DNA of 64,000 bases from Bifidobacterium [indicum] DSM 20214 = LMG 11587 (GTDB lineage Bacteria; Actinomycetota; Actinomycetes; Actinomycetales; Bifidobacteriaceae): contig NZ_CP006018.1 of the NCBI RefSeq assembly GCF_000706765.1, positions 248,001-312,000 on the forward strand, written 5' to 3'. Of the stretch, positions 17,708-28,397 are shown in pieces. Made by a program: the position numbers and the translations under genes. Under the pieces are notes generated by a model. That model was not told the origin of the DNA. It searched no databases and was given only the letters and a program-made list of their open reading frames with translations. Within the stretch, counting starts at the first letter, position 1. Each line of letters opens with the position of its first letter.

Positions 17708-19870
17708 GTGTCGGATATGGGATTGCAGTGGAAAAGGCACCTGGGCAGAGCCTGTGCGGCGGGAACCGTTACAGCTCTCCTGGCCCTGATGCCGTTCGCG
17801 GGTGTGAATCGGGCCCATGCGGCCGGGCTGACGAGCCAGCCGGGCAACCAGACTTACTCCACGGCGACAGGGGAGACGGGTGCCGTACCGCGCGATATGC
17901 TTCCTGACACCATCCATGATTCCATTCCCGAAGAGGCCACGATGGTATCCAAGAGTGTGGCCGTCACCGACCAGGGCGAGGCCAGGGATATCACTACCGG
18001 CCAGCCGGTGACCGATACCTCGGTCGTTGGTACTCCGGACCATCCGGCAGATCCCCTGGCCAAGACCGGAGGAAAGAGCTTCATTCCGGTTCCCGTCAGT
18101 GAAGTCAAGGAGCAGCTGGACGAGTCCGACCGGGCAGGGTCGGTAAATCCGGCCGCTCAACGGCAGGTCGGCGATAGGTACTCCTCCGTAGCGCGAAGTG
18201 GTGTTTACCGCCCGCAGGGGAGGTCGGAAGCTGTTGCGAAAACCGCCTCGCTGGGCAACAACGCATATGGGGCCCACTGGGGAACACACAACGGCTCCCA
18301 GGCCTTCTTCGAGGCAGATGGCACCCTGTTCGCTCAGCAGGCGAAGGGCGTCATCGACGTCTCTCAATGGCAGGGGCGAATCGACTGGGCGACGGCCCGT
18401 GCCGCTGGTGTGGAAGGCGCCATCATCCGTATCGGATACGGATGGGGAAACGGCTTCGACAGTACGGCCTTATACAACATCAATGAGTGCAAACGTCTTG
18501 GTATCCCCTTCGGTCTTTACCTCTACTCCTACGCTTATGACGGCAATACCGGCTGGGCCGAGGGAGACGGCACGGTGGATCTTCTTCGTCGTGCGGGTGT
18601 GCAGCCCGGAGATTTGACCTACCCTGTCTACTATGACCTGGAGAAGTGGGCCTGGACCGGCCATGCCCCTCCGACGTCACCCGCCGTGTACGACAGCATC
18701 GTCAACTCCTGGTACAACCGTTTGCAGTCCGCGGGGTATAACAATCTCTCGATCTACTCCTATACCTACTACCTGAACACGGCTCTGAACAGCGGCACCA
18801 TCCGCTCCAGGACCCACTGGGTGGCCAGTTATGGTGCTCGCACAGGCTTCAACTTCTCTGCCAATCAGCGTTGCTGGCAGTATGCGGATAACGGCAGAAT
18901 CAACGGTATCGGCAACAGCGTGGATCTGAACGCTTGCGGGAACAGGAATCCGGTGAGCGTAGGGGGAGACGTGGCCAAGCTCTCCCCAGCCGACAGAATC
19001 ACGGACATAACCGAAGGTGACTATTTCATCGGCTCGGCCCTTCCCGACCGGTATCTGGACGTACCGGCCGGCAGCCACCAGGACGAGACTCAGTTGGTAA
19101 CATGGTCACCTACCAACGCTTGGAACCAGCTGTACCACCTAAAGCCGCACGGCGACGGGTCATATATCATCACGTCGAAGAACTCCGGCAAGGCCCTGGA
19201 CGTCAGTACAGGCTCTACCCGTAATGGGAACCCAGTCATTCAGTACTCGACCAATAGGGGACCCAATCAGCGCTGGTACTTCTATCGGTCACCAGAGGGA
19301 TATGTCTTCATCATCTCCGCACTCGGGGACGGTAGAAGTGTGGCCCTCGACGTGACCAGCGGCAATATGGCACTGGGTACCAAGATGGAGATTTGGCAGT
19401 ATAACGGTGGTCAGAATCAGGCCTTCAGACTGATGCAGGCAGCAGCCATCCCCGGTGGTAAAAGAACCATCACCAGTTCATACGCGAATGGGAGCAGCCT
19501 TGATGTGCCTGCCGGCAGCATGGTTCGTGATACCCGTCTGCAGACATGGCCGTACAACGGAGGCCCCAATCAGGGTTTCGAGTTCATCGATGCCGGCAAT
19601 GGAAGATACAAAATCAGGGTTGTGCACTCCAAGATGTATCTAGACCTCCAGTACGGTTTCCCGGGAGACGGCGGCAATATCGTTCAGTACACCCAAACGA
19701 GCGGGTACAATCAGGTGTGGTACCTGCAGAAGTACCAGGGCGGGTATGCCATCCGCAGCATGGTCAACAATAAGGCTATCGACATCCACAGTGGCGGTCT
19801 CAACCCGGGTACCCCTGTCATCACCTATACATTCCGAGAGCAGGCCAACCAGAAATGGAACATCGGCTGA
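17708..19870 (+). CDS. Secreted GH25 lysozyme with two ricin-type lectin domains
   Basis: 720 residues starting with GTG, which has AAGGAG 8 bases upstream. A signal peptide (basic start, hydrophobic core, AHA-A near residue 38) leads to a 170-residue polar linker. The GH25 muramidase domain runs from about residue 212 to 410, with catalytic DVSQWQG (D near 217) and the YYDLEKW acidic pair. Residues about 430-720 hold six QxW-type repeats (for example PNQRWYF, YNQVWYL, NQKWNIG), that is two ricin B trefoils for carbohydrate binding. It would cleave peptidoglycan during wall growth or against competitors and may bind wall or host glycans. Confidence 0.9.
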   Translation: MSDMGLQWKRHLGRACAAGTVTALLALMPFAGVNRAHAAGLTSQPGNQTYSTATGETGAVPRDMLPDTIHDSIPEEATMVSKSVAVTDQGEARDITTGQPVTDTSVVGTPDHPADPLAKTGGKSFIPVPVSEVKEQLDESDRAGSVNPAAQRQVGDRYSSVARSGVYRPQGRSEAVAKTASLGNNAYGAHWGTHNGSQAFFEADGTLFAQQAKGVIDVSQWQGRIDWATARAAGVEGAIIRIGYGWGNGFDSTALYNINECKRLGIPFGLYLYSYAYDGNTGWAEGDGTVDLLRRAGVQPGDLTYPVYYDLEKWAWTGHAPPTSPAVYDSIVNSWYNRLQSAGYNNLSIYSYTYYLNTALNSGTIRSRTHWVASYGARTGFNFSANQRCWQYADNGRINGIGNSVDLNACGNRNPVSVGGDVAKLSPADRITDITEGDYFIGSALPDRYLDVPAGSHQDETQLVTWSPTNAWNQLYHLKPHGDGSYIITSKNSGKALDVSTGSTRNGNPVIQYSTNRGPNQRWYFYRSPEGYVFIISALGDGRSVALDVTSGNMALGTKMEIWQYNGGQNQAFRLMQAAAIPGGKRTITSSYANGSSLDVPAGSMVRDTRLQTWPYNGGPNQGFEFIDAGNGRYKIRVVHSKMYLDLQYGFPGDGGNIVQYTQTSGYNQVWYLQKYQGGYAIRSMVNNKAIDIHSGGLNPGTPVITYTFREQANQKWNIG

Positions 19871-20034
19871 CACGCTGACCCGTTGGCTTTGCGGCACATA
19901 GGAGGCCGGGATGAACCCTCTCCCGTGAGGGGAGTGGGCTATGATGTGAGGGACCTGGCCACGCCTTCGTTCCTGCACTGCTGTTGGCTGGTTGCCCGAT
20001 GAGACGAAGATACGATTCGAAGGAGTACCAAGTC

Positions 20035-20751
20035 ATGTTGAGCGGTTCGACTGTTTCTCTGGTCATGCCGTGCCGCAATGAGGCAAAGCATCTGGCTCAG
20101 ATGGTCGCCGACATTCCGGATTTCTATGATGAGATAATCTGCGTCAGCAACAAGTCGAGTGATGACACCGTAGAGGTCGGCCGTGAGATTGAGCGGTCGA
20201 ACCCTCGCTTCGAGATGCTTGTCGATGACAGGGTCGCCTCGGGAATCGGTTATGGGTTCGCCCACATGACTGGAATCAACAAGGCCAAGAGTTCGATCAT
20301 CGTGTGTGCGGACTCCGATGGCACGTACCCGATTGAGGACCTCCCTCGCATCATGGGTGTCATGAAGGAGCGTGGCCTCAGCTTCGCCTCCTGCTCCAGG
20401 TATCCCGACAAGAACATTCCTTTGAAACTCCAGCTCGGGGTGAAGATTCTCAACTTCGAAATGTTCCTTCTCTACGCTAAGGTCATCCACGATTCCCTAT
20501 CAGGGATGTGGGTGTTCGAGCGTGACGTGGTTCCCTCCCTTCATCTGACGGAGGGCGATTGGAACCTGTCCCCTCAGATCAAGCTCAATGCCCATAAGTA
20601 CCTGGGTCCCCGTTTCGGTGAAGTCAGGATACGGCAGGGTATCAGGTTCGGAGAGACGAAGCAGTCCTATCTGAAGACCGGTTTTGGTCACCTGAAGTGG
20701 ATTTTCAAGAACCGCTTCATTCAGCGCAAGGGTATTCAACCCGCCGACTGA
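20035..20751 (+). CDS. GT2-family glycosyltransferase (dolichol-phosphate-mannose synthase-like)
   Basis: 238 residues. VSLVMPCRNEAKHLAQMVADIP is the first GT-A strand and helix, EIICVSNKSSDDTVEVGREI the nucleotide pocket, and IIVCADSDGTYPIEDL carries the DxD metal motif in the DxDGT form typical of polyprenyl-phosphate sugar synthases. GAAGGAG 9 bases before the ATG selects 20035 over an upstream TTG. No membrane anchor helices are obvious at the C-terminus. A likely role is making a lipid-linked sugar donor for the neighbouring membrane glycosyltransferases. Confidence 0.85.
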   Translation: MLSGSTVSLVMPCRNEAKHLAQMVADIPDFYDEIICVSNKSSDDTVEVGREIERSNPRFEMLVDDRVASGIGYGFAHMTGINKAKSSIIVCADSDGTYPIEDLPRIMGVMKERGLSFASCSRYPDKNIPLKLQLGVKILNFEMFLLYAKVIHDSLSGMWVFERDVVPSLHLTEGDWNLSPQIKLNAHKYLGPRFGEVRIRQGIRFGETKQSYLKTGFGHLKWIFKNRFIQRKGIQPAD

Positions 20752-20781
20752 GGCGCAAGGAATACGACTTCCGATGCTCCA

Positions 20782-20805
20782 CATGGTCGGTGATTACCGA
20801 CCATG
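20782..20805. terminator. Bidirectional hairpin between convergent genes
   Basis: CATGGTCGGT (20782-20791) pairs perfectly with ACCGACCATG (20796-20805) around a GATT loop. It lies between the GT2 gene ending at 20751 and the membrane protein gene ending at 20838 and probably serves both. Confidence 0.65.
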
Positions 20806-20837
20806 GCGAAGTCAATTAGGCCGTAGCGATCGGGAAT

Positions 20838-22277
20838 TCAGACCGTTTCGCGCTTGAGGGCTTTCTCTTCGGGCCCGTGCTCTTCGATTCCCCTTGTTGC
20901 TGAACCAACCTTGTGCGATTCCGTCGAACGGTCTTCCGTATCCGTTATGTCTTCATCGGAAGGGTGGAAGACAGTGCAGACCAGGAGAGGCAGGAAAGGC
21001 TCAAAATACCTTGCCTGGATTCCTTGGATGGGGTCGCCGATTCTCATCTGCGGCAGGTTGTTCCAGGTGAGCATCATGGACGCATAGGCCAGGTAGATGA
21101 GGAGCAGGAAGGCCAGAGCCGAGGCGATCTGGTAACGGTACAGGCTGATGAACCCACGTGCCGATGTGACCTTCCGTCGGGTCGGGTGAGAGTTGTGGAA
21201 GAGTACACCCCATGCCAGTCCCAGTATGATTGCCAGGAGGACTGAAGGAGCCCCAAGTTTAAGTAGATGCAGCGGTCCCCTTATGAAGAAGTTCCATGCA
21301 ACTGCCATGCACATTTTGAGGGGGTGGCGAAGCACGAATCTCAGGTTTTCGGAGACGGATGCCTCTGCCCAAACCGTTGAGTACAAGGAAGACCAGGTGC
21401 CGTAGATCGCCAGGATTGCAAGGGCGGAGGAACCTAGACACAGGGTCTTACGCTTGGTTGAGAGAATCCGTCTGGGCAGGACGAGAATGAGGACCGCAAG
21501 ACTGGCATAGACGGTTTTGCACATGAACAAGAGCACTGTCAGTACTGATAAGGCCACCATCTCCCCTCTCGATGCCGGTTTGTTGCGGGTGGTGATAGCC
21601 ATGAAAAGGGCGATGAACACCGCGCAGAGGCTGATGAAAAGAGCATCCGCCATAAGGCTTGATGCGATGAACATGCCATGCGGCAATGCACCTATGACAG
21701 CCAGGAACATCTTCCCCCTGGGGATGATGGCGATGGCCAGACAGAACAGGAGGATGTAAACCACCAGATTGCTTATTCGTCCCAGTTGCCAGGTCTGGTA
21801 GGGGGATTGATGGGTGTGAAGACCTATCCAGATACCTATTGCCTGGGGGAGGAACACTGCAGGGAAATACTGGTTAGCCCGGTTTGTGCCCTTAAGGGAG
21901 GCTACGGTGACTTCTTCGCCCGGGGCCAGGCCGTCAACGGCTTTTTGCTCCTCGAGCTTTGGGTCATAGTCCGAGGTCTGATTGAGAAGGGTCACTACCA
22001 GCGCGTTCTGGCATCCTTGAAGGCTCAGAAAGCGGGGGTCGCCATGAAGCTGCTGGATTTTGACTGAATTCCCGTACGCATCAATCTGACGATCGGGTTT
22101 GTTGAGAATCTGTCCAGTGGCGGCTGAGTACGAGGCGTAGGCATGGATGTTCGGATCGGGGAACGACAGCGCCCCAACCGTAGTGATGAAGAAACTGCCT
22201 TGTAACAGGGCAAACGCAAGGAAGAAGAGCATGGCCCCCCTGCTTTTCTTCAAAGCCTGCATTGTCTGCTTTCCCAT
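20838..22277 (-). CDS. DUF2142-like polytopic membrane protein, copy 1
   Basis: 479 residues with about ten hydrophobic helices. After helix 1 comes FPDPNIHAYASYSAATGQIL, the P.(D/E)..H..R/Y.. type signature of DUF2142 proteins, which resemble GT-C glycosyltransferases or polymerases. Shared signatures with the next gene are NQYFPAVFLPQAIGIWIGLHT and MADALFISLCAVFIA. ATG 22277 is used because the longer frame starts with TTG; the ribosome site is weak (GGCAGG). It lies 95 bases after its paralogue at 22372-23775, on the same strand. It probably works on surface polysaccharide; the substrate is unknown. Confidence 0.75.
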   Translation of the reverse strand: MGKQTMQALKKSRGAMLFFLAFALLQGSFFITTVGALSFPDPNIHAYASYSAATGQILNKPDRQIDAYGNSVKIQQLHGDPRFLSLQGCQNALVVTLLNQTSDYDPKLEEQKAVDGLAPGEEVTVASLKGTNRANQYFPAVFLPQAIGIWIGLHTHQSPYQTWQLGRISNLVVYILLFCLAIAIIPRGKMFLAVIGALPHGMFIASSLMADALFISLCAVFIALFMAITTRNKPASRGEMVALSVLTVLLFMCKTVYASLAVLILVLPRRILSTKRKTLCLGSSALAILAIYGTWSSLYSTVWAEASVSENLRFVLRHPLKMCMAVAWNFFIRGPLHLLKLGAPSVLLAIILGLAWGVLFHNSHPTRRKVTSARGFISLYRYQIASALAFLLLIYLAYASMMLTWNNLPQMRIGDPIQGIQARYFEPFLPLLVCTVFHPSDEDITDTEDRSTESHKVGSATRGIEEHGPEEKALKRETV

Positions 22278-22371
22278 GTTTGAATACCTGCCGATCGGTA
22301 AGTCAGTGGTTAATCGGTACCTGCCGGTGCTGGACAACAGAGACGGGCATCAGCAACGTCAAGGATTATAG

Positions 22372-23775
22372 CTATCGCGTTGGAGAAGAACTCTCTGCTT
22401 CGGAAGCTCCAACAATGGTATCGGCCGCGTTGTGAGGGGGCAAGGCATCCGCCGTCCTCTCGGGCGGGAAGAAGCATATGCAGGTCAGGAGGGGCAGGAT
22501 CGGGGTGAGATACCTGCCCTGGAATCCTTGTATCGCTTGGGCGTTCTTCATGACCGTCATATCGTTCCAGGTGAGATAGGGGAAGAGATATGCCAGGAAG
22601 GCCACACAGAAGAAAGCGACCATAGAGACCCAGATGTACCGGTACCGGCGCACGGAGGCGGTCGGGGAACTCTGGTCAACCGGTGCAGGCCTGCTGGACA
22701 TAAACAGGATGAGCCAGGCCGCCAGTACGAAGAGTGTCGGGACGAGGACGGCAGAACCGATTCTCATCAGGGTCTTCGGGAACTCCATGAGGTTCCAGGA
22801 AATGGTGAATATGACCTTCAGAGGGTGCCTGAACATGAAGTGGGTGTTGTCGGAGATACTGACGATTGCCGGTACATTCTGATAGATCGAACTCCACAGG
22901 CCGTAAATCGGGAGAGCGATGAGAGCGGACAATCCCGTGAATGTAGCCTTGCGTTTCGTCGTCAGCAGCGACCCCGGCAGGGCCCATACCAGGAGAGCCA
23001 ATGCCACGTACACCGTCTTGAAGAGGAAGAGGCAGACGGTGAGCCCTAGCAGGATACCCATCTGAACACGGGTTACTGGTCTATCGCGGGTTGAAAGGGA
23101 GAAGAAGTAAGCGATGAAGCACGCGCAGACACTGATGAACATGGCATCCGACATAAGGCTGGTCGCCATGAATATGGTCGGATACAGGGACCCCAGTACA
23201 GCCATGAGGTACTTGCCCCTGGGAATCATCACGATGGATAGGCCGAATAGGAACAGGTAGAAGATGAAATTCGCTATTCTTCCGCATTGCCAGACGTTGT
23301 AGGGTCCGAGTCCGGTGTGCAGGCCAACCCAAACGCCTATCCCCTGGGGCAGATAGACCAGGGGGAAGTACTGGTTCGTTCGCGAGGGGAATGACTTGTC
23401 CGGGAGGGTTACCTGTGTTGATGGCAGATGGTCGGCAAGACGCTGATTCGCCATATGGGGGTCGGTGGCCATGGGGTCGCCGATGATGTCCATCACCAGG
23501 GCGTTGTGCATGGCCTTGTTATGCAGGTATCGGGAGTCTCCGGAAATATGCTGGCTCTTTACCGGGTTCCCGAATTTGTCCGTACTGCGCTCAGGCAGGT
23601 TCAAGATCTGTCCGGTTGCCATGGCATATGAGGCGTTTGCGTGCATATCGCCATCCGGCAGAGTCAGGGCTCCGACGTTGGTCAGGAAGACCGTGCCTTC
23701 GAGAATGGAGATGACAAGGAAGAGCAGTACTGCATAGGTGCTGTGACTGTTCAATCGTTTGGCTTGCAATTTCAC
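22372..23775 (-). CDS. DUF2142-like polytopic membrane protein, copy 2
   Basis: 467 residues, GTG start with AAGGGGG five bases upstream. It has the same architecture and motifs as copy 1: VGALTLPDGDMHANASYAMATGQIL, NQYFPLVYLPQGIGVWVGLHTGLGPYNVWQCGRI, and SLMSDAMFISVCACFIAYFF. The two are clearly paralogues over their full length and not a recent exact repeat. Loop regions differ (residues about 60-130). It is divergent from rmlB, 104 bases away. Confidence 0.77.
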   Translation of the reverse strand: MKLQAKRLNSHSTYAVLLFLVISILEGTVFLTNVGALTLPDGDMHANASYAMATGQILNLPERSTDKFGNPVKSQHISGDSRYLHNKAMHNALVMDIIGDPMATDPHMANQRLADHLPSTQVTLPDKSFPSRTNQYFPLVYLPQGIGVWVGLHTGLGPYNVWQCGRIANFIFYLFLFGLSIVMIPRGKYLMAVLGSLYPTIFMATSLMSDAMFISVCACFIAYFFSLSTRDRPVTRVQMGILLGLTVCLFLFKTVYVALALLVWALPGSLLTTKRKATFTGLSALIALPIYGLWSSIYQNVPAIVSISDNTHFMFRHPLKVIFTISWNLMEFPKTLMRIGSAVLVPTLFVLAAWLILFMSSRPAPVDQSSPTASVRRYRYIWVSMVAFFCVAFLAYLFPYLTWNDMTVMKNAQAIQGFQGRYLTPILPLLTCICFFPPERTADALPPHNAADTIVGASEAESSSPTR

Positions 23776-23846
23776 GCAGGCCCCCTTTGCTTAGTGGTCA
23801 TAGAGGCTCGTAGCTGAATACAACAGGGGTACATTAGCACACATAA

Positions 23847-24899
<1,053 letters not shown>

Positions 24900-25013
24900 C
24901 GAGGTCCGCTACCGGTCGGGGGTGGGGGTTGCCTTCTGCGTCGATCGGTGTGTGACTGATTCCTCTCTGAGGAGCGATTCCCGATTCCGCTAGAAAGTGA
25001 CTGAGTAGTAACC

Positions 25014-26471
25014 ATGTCTTTCGATTTTGAAAAAGAGCTGAAAGTCAGCAAGACCAACATTCCCGGGCTCTTGGTCTTTGACCTGCCGGTGCACGGTGAC
25101 AACCGAGGCTGGTTCAAGGAGAACTGGCAACGGGCCAAGATGACGGAACTCGGCCTGCCTGATTTCCACCCGGTGCAAAACAACATCAGCTTCAATGCCA
25201 GCCGTGGCGTTACCCGTGGTATCCATGCCGAGCCCTGGGACAAGTTCATTTCCATCGGGAGCGGTGAGATTTTCGGTGCCTGGGTTGACCTCCGCCCAGG
25301 CGAAGGATTCGGACAGGTGTTCACCACCCGGCTGGACCCCTCCAAGGCAATCTATGTGCCCAGGGGAGTGGGCAACAGCTTCCAGGCTCTGGCCGACAAC
25401 ACGGTCTACACCTATCTGGTCAATGCCCACTGGTCCCTGGAGCAGAAGAAGACCTATACCTTCGTCAACCTCGCCGACCCCCAGCTTGGCATCGAGTGGC
25501 CCATACCGCTTGATCAGTGCGAACTGAGTGAAGCGGATACGAACCATCCCATGCTGGCCCAGGCCAAGCCTATGGCCCCGCGCCGGACCATGGTGACCGG
25601 TGCCAGCGGACAGCTTGGGCAGGCCATCCGCCAGTACGTGCAGGACCACGATCTCCAAGGGTTCGAATTCACGAACATCGAGGACTTCGATTTCTCCGAT
25701 CCTGAGGCCTACGACCAGTTCGACTGGAGTCTGTACGGGACCATCATCAATGCCGGTGCCTATACCGCGGTCGATATGGCCGAGACGGACCAGGGGCGGC
25801 AGGATGCATGGAAGTCCAACGCCGTGGGGCCGGCAATGCTGGCCAGGGTCGCGGAAGAACACAACATGACCTTGGTGCATGTCTCCAGTGATTACGTTTT
25901 CGATGGGCAGCAGAAGGAGCACGCTGAGTCCGAGCCCTTCGCACCCCTCGGAGTGTACGGTCAGACCAAGGCCGCCGGCGACATCGCGGTCTCGAATATA
26001 CCCCGCCATTACATTCTCCGGTCCAGCTGGGTGATTGGTCAGGGGCATAATTTCGTCAAGACCATGATGGGGCTTTCCGACCGAGTGGCTGACCCGGATG
26101 ACGGTCTCGACTCGGTTACCGTCGTGGACGACCAGGTTGGCAGGCTGACCTTCACCGAAGACATGGCCGCAGCCATCTTCCACCTTCTGGATTCGCAGGC
26201 ACCATACGGTACCTACAACCTGACCGGTTCGGGGTCCATCACCTCCTGGGCTGAGATTGCGAGTCGCGTCTTCGAGCAGACCAATGGCAACGGCGACAAG
26301 GTGAAACCGGTGTCGACCGAGGACTACTACGCGGGAGCCACCGGCCCTATTTCCCCGCGTCCGACCAACAGTGCCCTCTCCCTGGATAAAATCAGGGCCG
26401 TCGGCTTCCATCCCGGTGATTGGGAGGGTGCCCTGGAGGATTACGTCCAGTCCATCATCGACTCCCGCTGA
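25014..26471 (+). CDS. rmlCD: Bifunctional dTDP-4-dehydrorhamnose 3,5-epimerase / reductase (RmlC-RmlD fusion)
   Basis: 485 residues. Residues 1 to about 185 are an RmlC cupin epimerase (GDNRGWFKENWQ, NNISFNASRGVTRGIHAEPWDK, YVPRGVGNSFQAL). Residues about 190-485 are an RmlD reductase (TMVTGASGQLGQAIRQYV, NAGAYTAVDMAE, HVSSDYVFDG, YGQTKAAGD). The fusion performs the last two steps to dTDP-L-rhamnose and is the usual bifidobacterial arrangement. The epimerase His (GIHAEPW) and the reductase Tyr-x-x-x-Lys are both present, so both halves should be active. Confidence 0.93.
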   Translation: MSFDFEKELKVSKTNIPGLLVFDLPVHGDNRGWFKENWQRAKMTELGLPDFHPVQNNISFNASRGVTRGIHAEPWDKFISIGSGEIFGAWVDLRPGEGFGQVFTTRLDPSKAIYVPRGVGNSFQALADNTVYTYLVNAHWSLEQKKTYTFVNLADPQLGIEWPIPLDQCELSEADTNHPMLAQAKPMAPRRTMVTGASGQLGQAIRQYVQDHDLQGFEFTNIEDFDFSDPEAYDQFDWSLYGTIINAGAYTAVDMAETDQGRQDAWKSNAVGPAMLARVAEEHNMTLVHVSSDYVFDGQQKEHAESEPFAPLGVYGQTKAAGDIAVSNIPRHYILRSSWVIGQGHNFVKTMMGLSDRVADPDDGLDSVTVVDDQVGRLTFTEDMAAAIFHLLDSQAPYGTYNLTGSGSITSWAEIASRVFEQTNGNGDKVKPVSTEDYYAGATGPISPRPTNSALSLDKIRAVGFHPGDWEGALEDYVQSIIDSR

Positions 26472-26606
26472 GCGGCTCGCTTCCGGCCCGTCCGCTATGC
26501 GTGGGAACCGCAGAGATTTTGCCACTCATCGATTCCTGTTGGCGGTCGGCAGTAAGCTATCTTGAGTTTGACACGGATGTATGAATCATAAGAGAGGCGT
26601 CACGCG

Positions 26607-27506
26607 ATGAGAGGCATCATTCTTGCCGGCGGTTCGGGCACGCGTCTGTACCCGCTGACCACCGTCACTTCCAAGCAGCTGCTTCCGGTGTACGACAAGC
26701 CTATGATCTATTACCCCCTGAGCGTGCTCATGATGGCAGGTATCAATGAGATACTGATCATCTCAACGCCCATGGATATCGGCAATTTCCAGCGCCTACT
26801 GGGTGATGGGAGCCGGTTTGGCATCAGTCTCTCCTACAAGATCCAGCCCAGCCCGGATGGTCTTGCCCAGGCATTCATCCTGGGCGAGGATTTCATCGGC
26901 GGCGAACCCTGCGCTTTGGTTCTGGGCGACAACATTTTCTACGGGAATGGTCTTGGTCGTACTCTGCGAAATGCGGCGGGCAGCCAGCACGGGGCAACGG
27001 TGTTCGGCTACTATGTGGACGATCCACAGAGGTACGGCGTGGTCGAGTTCGACAAAGACAACAAGGTCGTCAGCATTGAGGAGAAGCCTGAGCATCCGGC
27101 CAGCAACTACGCGGTTACCGGACTGTACTTCTATGACGAGCGAGTCACTGAGTTTGCCAAGCAGGTCAAGCCTTCTGCACGTGGTGAATTGGAGATCACC
27201 GATCTGAATCGTCTCTACCTTCAAGACGAATCCCTGCGCGTTCAGACCCTGGGTCGTGGTTATGCCTGGCTGGATACAGGGACCATGGATTCCCTCTATG
27301 AGGCAGGGGAGTTCGTCAGAACCGTTCAGAGGGCCCAGGGTCTTCCCATCGCCGCTGTGGAAGAGGTAGCTTACGAGAATGGCTGGATCACCCGTGAAGA
27401 GCTGGTAGAAGCAGGTCAAAGGTATGGCAAGTCTCCATATGGTCAGCATCTGCTGGATGTTGCCAACAACAAGATCATCTTCAAGAAGCATGTGGATCAA
27501 GCCTGA
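26607..27506 (+). CDS. rmlA: Glucose-1-phosphate thymidylyltransferase
   Basis: 299 residues, normal length. The nucleotidyltransferase signature [18 protein letters not shown] opens the chain, followed by [28 protein letters not shown] and [20 protein letters not shown], all hallmarks of RmlA. It makes dTDP-glucose from glucose-1-phosphate and dTTP, the first step of the rhamnose pathway. It is preceded by AGAGAGG and followed by a hairpin before the ABC exporter genes. Confidence 0.95.
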   Translation: MRGIILAGGSGTRLYPLTTVTSKQLLPVYDKPMIYYPLSVLMMAGINEILIISTPMDIGNFQRLLGDGSRFGISLSYKIQPSPDGLAQAFILGEDFIGGEPCALVLGDNIFYGNGLGRTLRNAAGSQHGATVFGYYVDDPQRYGVVEFDKDNKVVSIEEKPEHPASNYAVTGLYFYDERVTEFAKQVKPSARGELEITDLNRLYLQDESLRVQTLGRGYAWLDTGTMDSLYEAGEFVRTVQRAQGLPIAAVEEVAYENGWITREELVEAGQRYGKSPYGQHLLDVANNKIIFKKHVDQA

Positions 27507-27513
27507 CGATTCA

Positions 27514-27541
27514 GGAACCCGCACCTTCAAGTACGGGTTCC
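27514..27541 (+). other. Hairpin between rmlA and the exporter genes
   Basis: GGAACCCG (27514-27521) pairs with CGGGTTCC (27534-27541) around a 12-nt loop, directly after the rmlA stop. There is no T-run, so it may be an RNA stability element or a weak attenuator and not a full terminator. Confidence 0.45.
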
Positions 27542-27569
27542 ATTGTCGAGTGCGACCAAGGAGAGGAAA

Positions 27570-28397
27570 TTGAAGAGATTAGAGATTTTCAGCAAGAAGA
27601 ACTGGCTTCTGCTCAAAGCCATGGTCTCCACGGATTTCAAACTGAGGTATAAGGAATCGGTCTTGGGGTACCTGTGGTCGGTTCTCAAGCCCCTTATGCT
27701 CTTTGCCATTATGTATGTCGTCTTCGTGCGCTTCATGCGGTTTGGAGCGGATGTTCCGCACTTCGCCGTGGCTCTCTTGCTTGGTATCATCCTGTGGAAT
27801 CTTTTTAACGAAACAACAACTGGCGGTATGCTCTCGATTGTGGGGCATGGAGATCTTCTGCGGAAGATACACTTCTCCAAGTATGTGGTAGTCGTTGCGT
27901 CATCCATGAGCGCTCTGATCAACTTCGGGTTCAACTTCATCGTCGTGATTGTCTTTGCCCTGATCAACGGAGTCAAGCCGGCATGGTCGAATCTACTCAT
28001 TCTGCCGATAGTCTTTGAGCTCTACTTGCTGGCCTTGGGTATCTCATTCTTCCTCAGTGCGCTCTATGTCGACCTGCGTGATCTGAACCCCATCTGGGAG
28101 GTCGTGACGCAAGCCGGCTTTTATGCTACGCCCATCATCTATCCAATCAGCATGATCTCTTCCAGGGCCGGTAACAACGGACCTATTTTCGCCAAGCTGG
28201 ACCTCATGCTTAACCCTATGGCCCAGATTGTGCAGGATGCTCGTCATGTGCTGATATCCCCGGCCAATCCGACCTTGTGGGGATGGACAAGCAACTTCTT
28301 CGTCGCCTGCTGGCCTGTTGTCTTCTCCCTGTTGATCTTCCTGCTGGGCTTGAAGTTCTTTACTGTCAAATCCAAGTACTTCGCGGAGCTGGTATAA
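27570..28397 (+). CDS. Polysaccharide ABC exporter, permease (Wzm/TagG-like)
   Basis: 275 residues with six hydrophobic helices and the ABC-2 type layout: KAMVSTDFKLRYKESVLGYLWSVLKPLMLFAIMYVVF is the typical N-terminus of Wzm/RfbA/TagG. A TTG codon at 27570, 6 bases after AAGGAG, is the best start; an earlier in-frame TTG at 27543 has no ribosome site. The stop is directly followed by the ATG of the ATPase (TAAATG), so the two are coupled. Together they would flip or export a completed lipid-linked polysaccharide. Confidence 0.9.
   Translation: MKRLEIFSKKNWLLLKAMVSTDFKLRYKESVLGYLWSVLKPLMLFAIMYVVFVRFMRFGADVPHFAVALLLGIILWNLFNETTTGGMLSIVGHGDLLRKIHFSKYVVVVASSMSALINFGFNFIVVIVFALINGVKPAWSNLLILPIVFELYLLALGISFFLSALYVDLRDLNPIWEVVTQAGFYATPIIYPISMISSRAGNNGPIFAKLDLMLNPMAQIVQDARHVLISPANPTLWGWTSNFFVACWPVVFSLLIFLLGLKFFTVKSKYFAELV

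Noticed and set aside
24990-26525. Minus-strand frame of 511 codons opposite the rmlC-rmlD fusion
   Set aside because: Antisense of a clearly coding gene; no motif and no start signal.
27543-27569. Earlier TTG start for the polysaccharide exporter permease
   Set aside because: It immediately follows the hairpin and has no ribosome site, while TTG 27570 follows AAGGAG at 6 bases.
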